Under the pieces are notes generated by a model. That model ran no database searches. It saw only the letters and a program-made list of their open reading frames with translations, and had not been told where the DNA came from. Made by a program: the position numbers and the translations under genes. Source: an uncultured Desulfovibrio sp. (GTDB lineage Bacteria > Desulfobacterota > Desulfovibrionia > Desulfovibrionales > Desulfovibrionaceae). From it: 64,000 bases of DNA. Positions 59,764-64,000 of this stretch are shown one piece after another. Location of the stretch: contig CAKTDV010000015.1 in NCBI GenBank assembly GCA_934546745.1, positions 7,740-71,739 of the forward strand. Direction: 5' to 3'. The stretch's first letter is position 1; each line of letters starts with the position of its first letter.

Positions 59764-61284
59764 ATGACACAGCCGCTTGCGGTCATTGACCATCTTCACC
59801 TCACTCTCCCCGGCAACGCGGCGCATGAAGAGGCGCTGCGCGATATTTGCTGGATCATCCGCCGTGGAGAACATTGCGCCCTGATGGGCGTCAACGGCGC
59901 GGGCAAGACAACCCTGCTGTCGCTGCTGCACGGCCAGCTGTGGCCGTCCGATGGCCGCATCCTGTGGTACGGCCCGGAGGGGCCGGAGAGTTCGCCCATC
60001 GTTGGCAAATCCATATCCGCGCTGGTCTCTCCAGCGCAGCAGGAGCGCTATCAGCGGCAAGGCTGGTATATTACGGGCCGGGAACTGCTGCTCACGGGGT
60101 TTGAGGATACGCCGCTGCTGTACGCGACGGCCACGGAGGCGCAGGAGCGAGCCGTGCTGGACATCGCGGGCCGGCTGGACGCCCTTTCTCTGCTGGATCG
60201 GCCGTTGCCGGAACTGTCACAGGGGCAGTTGCGTCTTCTGTTGCTTGGACGGGCGCTGTTGCGCCGTCCGGCGCTGCTTTTGCTTGACGAATGTGTGGAC
60301 GGCCTGGACAGAGAACACCGCCGCCGCTTCTTTGCCACGCTGGAAACCATGACGCGGGCGGCTGGCCCGGACATGACCGTCATCATGAGCAGCCATCGCG
60401 GGGATCAGGTACCGGAATGGTGCGCGCGGCGACGCTGGATCGATGCCGGATGCCTTCTGCCCGAAGGCGCGCCGCCGCCTTTTGACGCGGAGGCGGCAAT
60501 GTCATCCCCGGAGCGGGTATCCCGCCCTGTGCGCCGTACCGCGCCCCCAGCCTCCGCTCTGGCTGCGCCGCCGCTGGTGCGCGTGAGGCACGCCACCGTG
60601 TTCGTCGATGGAAAAGAAGTGCTGCATGACATTACCTGGACCCTGCGTCGCGGAGAACACTGGCGTATCGACGGCGACAACGGCTCCGGGAAATCCACCT
60701 TTCTGCGCGTGCTGGCAGGAGATGAGTTTGTGGCCGCGGGCGGCGCTATCACACGCTGTCTGCCCGGCAATGGCGGTGAAACCTCCCTGTTGCGGGACAT
60801 CCGCAAGGGCATTCGTCTGGTCTCCGATCTCTCCCAGGCCCGCTACGGCTACGGCCTTACGGCGCTGGAGCTGGTCTGTTCCGGTTTTGACAACAGCGTG
60901 GGCGTCTATCGCGACTTCAGCGCCGGCGAAATCGCCGAAGCCATGTGCGTCATGGAGGAACTGGACGCCGCGGATCTGGCGGACATCTCTATCCGGCGGC
61001 TTTCCACGGGGCAGCTGCGCCGTGTTTTCCTTGCCCGTGCGCTGACCGGACGCCCCGATGTGCTGCTGTTGGACGAACCCTGCTCAGGACTCGATCCGCT
61101 CGGACGCGCGCACTATCTCTCTCTGCTGGACAAACTGGCCGGCGGCGGCCTCCATCTCGTCTACGTTTCGCATGAGGCGGACGAGGGGCCCGCCTGCCTT
61201 AACCGGTACGCCCGCATGGAACAGGGCGGGTTGCTCGTGGAAGACCCTTTTTTCGCCTCCGGCGGCGCGGCCGTTGCGCCGTAG
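59764..61284 (+). CDS. ModF/PhrA-like tandem ABC ATPase
   Basis: 506 residues, two complete ABC domains. Domain 1 has Walker A GVNGAGKTT, signature LSQGQLRLLLLG and Walker B LLLLDECVDGLD. Domain 2 has GDNGSGKST, LSTGQLRRVFLARAL and VLLLDEPCSGLD, and HEADE as the switch. The fused pair without membrane segments matches ModF (PhrA), a protein tied to molybdate or photorepair genes; its transport role is unproven. No permease gene is adjacent. The ATG at 59764 has no strong ribosome site. Confidence 0.8.
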   Translation: MTQPLAVIDHLHLTLPGNAAHEEALRDICWIIRRGEHCALMGVNGAGKTTLLSLLHGQLWPSDGRILWYGPEGPESSPIVGKSISALVSPAQQERYQRQGWYITGRELLLTGFEDTPLLYATATEAQERAVLDIAGRLDALSLLDRPLPELSQGQLRLLLLGRALLRRPALLLLDECVDGLDREHRRRFFATLETMTRAAGPDMTVIMSSHRGDQVPEWCARRRWIDAGCLLPEGAPPPFDAEAAMSSPERVSRPVRRTAPPASALAAPPLVRVRHATVFVDGKEVLHDITWTLRRGEHWRIDGDNGSGKSTFLRVLAGDEFVAAGGAITRCLPGNGGETSLLRDIRKGIRLVSDLSQARYGYGLTALELVCSGFDNSVGVYRDFSAGEIAEAMCVMEELDAADLADISIRRLSTGQLRRVFLARALTGRPDVLLLDEPCSGLDPLGRAHYLSLLDKLAGGGLHLVYVSHEADEGPACLNRYARMEQGGLLVEDPFFASGGAAVAP

Positions 61285-61442
61285 GCACGGAAAGGGCCTG
61301 TGTGCGCCGCGCTCCATGAGAGCCTGTTTCGCCGCGGTTGTATGTTCACACTGGGAAGCCGCCAAGGTTGACAGCCGCCTCTCGCCTCCCTACCCTTGGC
61401 AAAAAGACATCTGCCGCGCCGCGGCAGGAAAGGATACGTCAT

Positions 61443-62657
61443 ATGCCCCTCTGCTCAGTTGAAGAAGCCGTTGCCGAACTCAGGCAAGGCAAAATGATCA
61501 TTCTTGTGGATGATGAAGATCGTGAGAACGAAGGCGATCTGACCATGGCCGCGGAATTCGCCACGCCGGAAGCCATCAACTTCATGGCAAAATTCGGACG
61601 TGGACTCATCTGTCTGCCCCTGGCCCCCGAACTGGCCGACAATCTGAATCTGCCGCTCATGACGCAGCGCAACGGATCCCGTTTTGGCACCAACTTCACC
61701 GTCTCCATCGAAGCGCGCGAAGGCATCACCACGGGTATTTCCGCCGCCGATCGCGCCCACACCATCCGCACGGCCGTAGCCGACGGCGCGCGCCCGGAGG
61801 ATATCGTGACCCCGGGGCATATATTCCCCCTGCGCGCCCGGCCTGACGGCGTGCTTTCCCGCGCTGGGCAAACCGAAGGAAGTGTTGATCTTGTCCGTCT
61901 TGCCGGGCTTACACCCGCCGCCGTCATCTGCGAAATCATGAAGGACGACGGCTCCATGGCCCGCATGCCCGATCTGGAACGATTCGCCGCTGAGCACGGC
62001 CTCAAGATTGCCGCCGTCAAAGACATTATCCGCTATCGTCTCAACCGGGGGCAGGTTTCCGTCCGCTGCGACGCCAAGGCGCATTTGCCCAGCATGTTCG
62101 GTGATTTCACAGTCTATGCCTACGAAAGCGATCGCGAACCCGGCACGCATCTTGCCATTGTCAAGGGTGACATCACAGGTCCCGAACCGGTGCTTGTGCG
62201 TGTGCACAGCCAGTGCCTCACCGGCGATGCCCTCGGCTCCCTGCGCTGCGACTGCCGTGGGCAACTGGGCGCGGCTCTGCGTCAGATCGAGCAGGCCGGA
62301 CGCGGCGCGCTCATCTATATGCGTCAGGAGGGGCGCGGTATCGGCCTTGCCAATAAAATACGCGCCTATGCCCTTCAGGATCAGGGATACGATACCGTCG
62401 AGGCAAACCGAAAGCTCGGCTTCCCCGACGATTTGCGCGACTACGGCACCGGCGCGCAGATTCTTGTGGATCTCGGCATCCACAAGATTCGTTTGCTGAC
62501 GAATAATCCCAAGAAAATTGTCGGGCTCTCCGGCTACGGTATCGAGATTGTGGAGCGCGTTCCCATAGAAGTCGAAAGCTGCCCCGACAACGAAGCCTAC
62601 CTCCGCACCAAGAAAGAAAAAATGGAACACCTGCTTACCGGCATCCGTTGTCATTAG
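61443..62657 (+). CDS. ribBA: Bifunctional 3,4-dihydroxy-2-butanone 4-phosphate synthase / GTP cyclohydrolase II
   Basis: 404 residues. The N-terminal domain has DDEDRENEGDLTMAAEF (acidic metal-binding loop), GLICLPL and TEGSVDLVRLAGLTPAAVICEIM. The C-terminal GTP cyclohydrolase II has the zinc site SQCLTGDALGSLRCDCRGQL, then MRQEGRGIGLANKIRAYALQDQG, DLRDYGTGAQILVDLG and LLTNNPKKIVGLSGYG. Both halves are complete, so both first steps of riboflavin synthesis are supplied. AGGAAAGGA precedes ATG at 61443. No FMN riboswitch was seen in the short leader. Confidence 0.96.
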   Translation: MPLCSVEEAVAELRQGKMIILVDDEDRENEGDLTMAAEFATPEAINFMAKFGRGLICLPLAPELADNLNLPLMTQRNGSRFGTNFTVSIEAREGITTGISAADRAHTIRTAVADGARPEDIVTPGHIFPLRARPDGVLSRAGQTEGSVDLVRLAGLTPAAVICEIMKDDGSMARMPDLERFAAEHGLKIAAVKDIIRYRLNRGQVSVRCDAKAHLPSMFGDFTVYAYESDREPGTHLAIVKGDITGPEPVLVRVHSQCLTGDALGSLRCDCRGQLGAALRQIEQAGRGALIYMRQEGRGIGLANKIRAYALQDQGYDTVEANRKLGFPDDLRDYGTGAQILVDLGIHKIRLLTNNPKKIVGLSGYGIEIVERVPIEVESCPDNEAYLRTKKEKMEHLLTGIRCH

Positions 62658-62722
62658 CGCGGGCTCACGTTGAAAACGCGGTCGTTCTGGCATTTTTTCA
62701 GGTAACACTATCTATGGAAAGG

Positions 62723-62782
62723 AAAGCGCTTCCGGTATTTTTCGGGTCCGCCGCCTCAGAAAATGCCGGAAGGCGCTTTTTC
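62723..62782 (+). terminator. Long hairpin between ribBA and lplA
   Basis: AAAGCGCTTCCGGTATTTT pairs (with one bulge and one G-T pair) with AAAATGCCGGAAGGCGCTTT, followed by TT. It ends just before the AAGGAG of lplA. Confidence 0.75.
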
Positions 62783-62793
62783 AAGGAGCCGCG

Positions 62794-63774
62794 ATGCGTG
62801 CGCTTGTCGTGGACACAACAGACCCGGCGTACAATCTGGCGCTGGAAGAAACGCTCTTTGACAGCCTCGGCGCTGGCGAGGAAGGGGTGTTTCTCCTGTG
62901 GCGCAACGCGCCGTCCATTATTGTGGGGCGGCATCAATGTACCGGAGAAGAAATCAACGCGGATTTTGTGGCACGGCGGGGCATTCCCGTGGTGCGGCGC
63001 AACACGGGCGGCGGCGCCGTCTATCACGATCTCGGCAATCTGAACTTTTCCTTTATCGAGCATGCGGAAGGCGATGGCAAGGTTGACTTTGTCCGCTATC
63101 TGACGCCCATCCGCGCGGCATTGCGGACGCTGGGCGTGGAGGCGCGGATTTCCGGACGCAACGATCTTGAGGTCATGGGCCGCAAGATCTCCGGCAGCGC
63201 CCAACGCCTGCGGGACGGCAAGGTTCTCCATCACGGAACCCTGCTGGTCTCGCTGCATTTTGCCGACATGGTGGAAGCGCTGCGCGTGGATCCGGAAAAA
63301 TACCTCTCCAAGGGCGTGGCCTCGGTGCGCGCCCGAGTGGCCAATATCGCGGAGTTCTGTCCGCGAGACAGCCTGATGGACGACCTGCGTCAGGCCCTTG
63401 TACAGACGTGCGCCCACCGGCGGACAGCGCCGGATCCGGACGTCTGCCGCCAGGCCGAGGCGCTGGCTTGCGCCAAGTACCGCACATGGGCATGGAATTA
63501 CGGCGCTTCGCCGGCCTTCACCTTCCGCAGGAAAGAGCGTTTTCCCTGGGGGAGCGTGGATGTGCGCCTTGACGTGCGCAAGGGCCTCATCACAGATGCC
63601 CGCGTGCATGGCGACTTTTTTTCCGCATCCGGCGTAGAGGCGCTGGAACGGCGTCTGACCGGCCTGCGTCACGAACCGGCGATCATGGCGGAAGCCCTGG
63701 GGGACGCCCCGTGGGCGGCGTGGTTCAGCGGCTGCGACCCTGAGCGCATGCGGGACTTTTTTCTTCGGCCGTAG
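62794..63774 (+). CDS. Lipoate-protein ligase A family protein
   Basis: 326 residues. LplA/BPL fold with YNLALEETLFD, VFLLWRNAPSIIVGRHQ, the lipoyl-AMP site VVRRNTGGGAVYHDLGNLNFSF, GRKISGSAQRLRDGKVLHHGTLLV and the C-terminal accessory domain (NYGASPAFTFRRKERFPWGSVDVRLDVRKGLI). It attaches lipoate to carrier lysines such as GcvH or 2-oxo acid dehydrogenase subunits. AAGGAG precedes ATG at 62794. The long hairpin upstream is the likely terminator of ribBA. Confidence 0.9.
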   Translation: MRALVVDTTDPAYNLALEETLFDSLGAGEEGVFLLWRNAPSIIVGRHQCTGEEINADFVARRGIPVVRRNTGGGAVYHDLGNLNFSFIEHAEGDGKVDFVRYLTPIRAALRTLGVEARISGRNDLEVMGRKISGSAQRLRDGKVLHHGTLLVSLHFADMVEALRVDPEKYLSKGVASVRARVANIAEFCPRDSLMDDLRQALVQTCAHRRTAPDPDVCRQAEALACAKYRTWAWNYGASPAFTFRRKERFPWGSVDVRLDVRKGLITDARVHGDFFSASGVEALERRLTGLRHEPAIMAEALGDAPWAAWFSGCDPERMRDFFLRP

Positions 63775-63899
63775 GGCGTTTTCTGATGGGAAGTGTGTCC
63801 GCTCCGGCATCTTCCGCCCCGCCGGCGATCTGGCTGCCGTGTGAAAAAAAGACAACCTCCGCGCCCTGAGGTCGGAATATTCACGGCATTGATGACTTT

Positions 63900-64000
63900 T
63901 TAGGTAGTGTTTACACGAGATTTATGTTATGCAAAGCGCATCAATTCTGCAAGGATGTGCTTATGACGAATCCTCAACGCCGCCATGACATCTCTGATGC
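63900..64000 (+). mobile_element. Left end of an IS5-type insertion sequence, cut by the window edge
   Basis: The end sequence TTAGGTAGTGTTTACACGAG (from 63900) matches the solo end at 10697-10718. A transposase frame starts 60 bases further in. The outer limit is not exact because the far end is outside the window. Confidence 0.65.
63963..64000 (+). CDS. IS5-type transposase, first 12 codons only
   Basis: ATG at 63963 with AAGGA upstream begins MTNPQRRHDISD, a start common in IS5-family (IS1031/IS427 group) transposases. Only 38 bases are visible, so the family call rests on this N-terminal string plus the terminal repeat. The rest runs off the right edge. Confidence 0.5.
   Translation, partial: MTNPQRRHDISD

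Noticed and set aside
61285..61442. Possible FMN riboswitch before ribBA
   Set aside because: The conserved AGGGT...ACCGGCGGT type elements of the FMN aptamer are absent in this 158-base leader.
62700..62716. String AACACTATCTA resembling the IS terminal repeat
   Set aside because: Only about ten bases agree with the IS end; at this length chance similarity is plausible and no IS body or target duplication is visible.
1..64000. CRISPR arrays, rRNA genes, other tRNA genes
   Set aside because: No regularly spaced direct repeats, no rRNA sequence and no other cloverleaf besides tRNA-Sec were seen on reading through the window.

Overview
The window looks like chromosomal DNA of a GC-rich sulfate- or sulfite-respiring deltaproteobacterium (Desulfovibrionaceae type). 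The signs are a membrane cytochrome b plus HdrD/DsrK-like iron-sulfur protein pair, a selenocysteine tRNA gene, anaerobic-type cobalamin genes (cbiD, fused cbiE-cbiT), a flhF-flhG-fliA-cheY-fliL flagellar block, and many (n)GGAGG ribosome sites with strong rho-independent hairpins. The species cannot be named from the sequence alone.

Positions 1-9000 hold a minus-strand defence operon: a DrmD-type SNF2 helicase, a DrmMI-type adenine methylase broken by one frameshift, an AlbA/Schlafen-type ATPase-like protein, and the first 48 codons of a ParA-like ATPase that runs off the left edge. This resembles the front half of a class 1 DISARM system. The drmA, drmB and drmC genes are not in the window. 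Next to it (9.3-10.7 kb) is a decayed mobilisable element: a relaxase with an in-frame stop, an intact MobC-like protein, a truncated winged-helix gene and a lone insertion-sequence end. The same IS end recurs at 63.9 kb in front of an IS5-type transposase start cut by the right edge.

The rest is mostly housekeeping. From 11 to 24.5 kb: Bax inhibitor family protein, RNase R, MurJ, selC, the cytochrome b/HdrD-like quinol-linked pair, periplasmic cyclophilin, a DsrE protein, a BPL_N-domain protein and ValRS. From 25.4 to 37.1 kb: cobM; a minus-strand run (unknown protein, HAD phosphatase, YggT, DUF465, ilvB, ilvN, marC); a lipoprotein; a VWA-OmpA envelope protein with a clear promoter; and a tight epimerase-like/cbiD/cobL operon. 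From 38 to 47 kb: universal stress protein, hisC-cmk, a TPR protein and the flagellar block. From 47.4 to 63.8 kb: a flavin/PNPOx-like protein with a divergent HxlR regulator, an NhaC antiporter, a MipA-like outer-membrane protein, an exported protein, a large repeat-bearing presumed type I secreted protein, RsmF, an FG-GAP exported protein, purD, purE, a ModF-like twin ATPase, ribBA and a lipoate ligase.

The most unusual non-coding signal is a dispersed leader element: a C-rich/G-rich hairpin, then a GTTTCAGACC-like segment, then GAAGGAA-T-rich-GATGA containing the ribosome site and start codon. It sits in front of three unrelated genes (rnr, the MipA-like gene and the FG-GAP gene).
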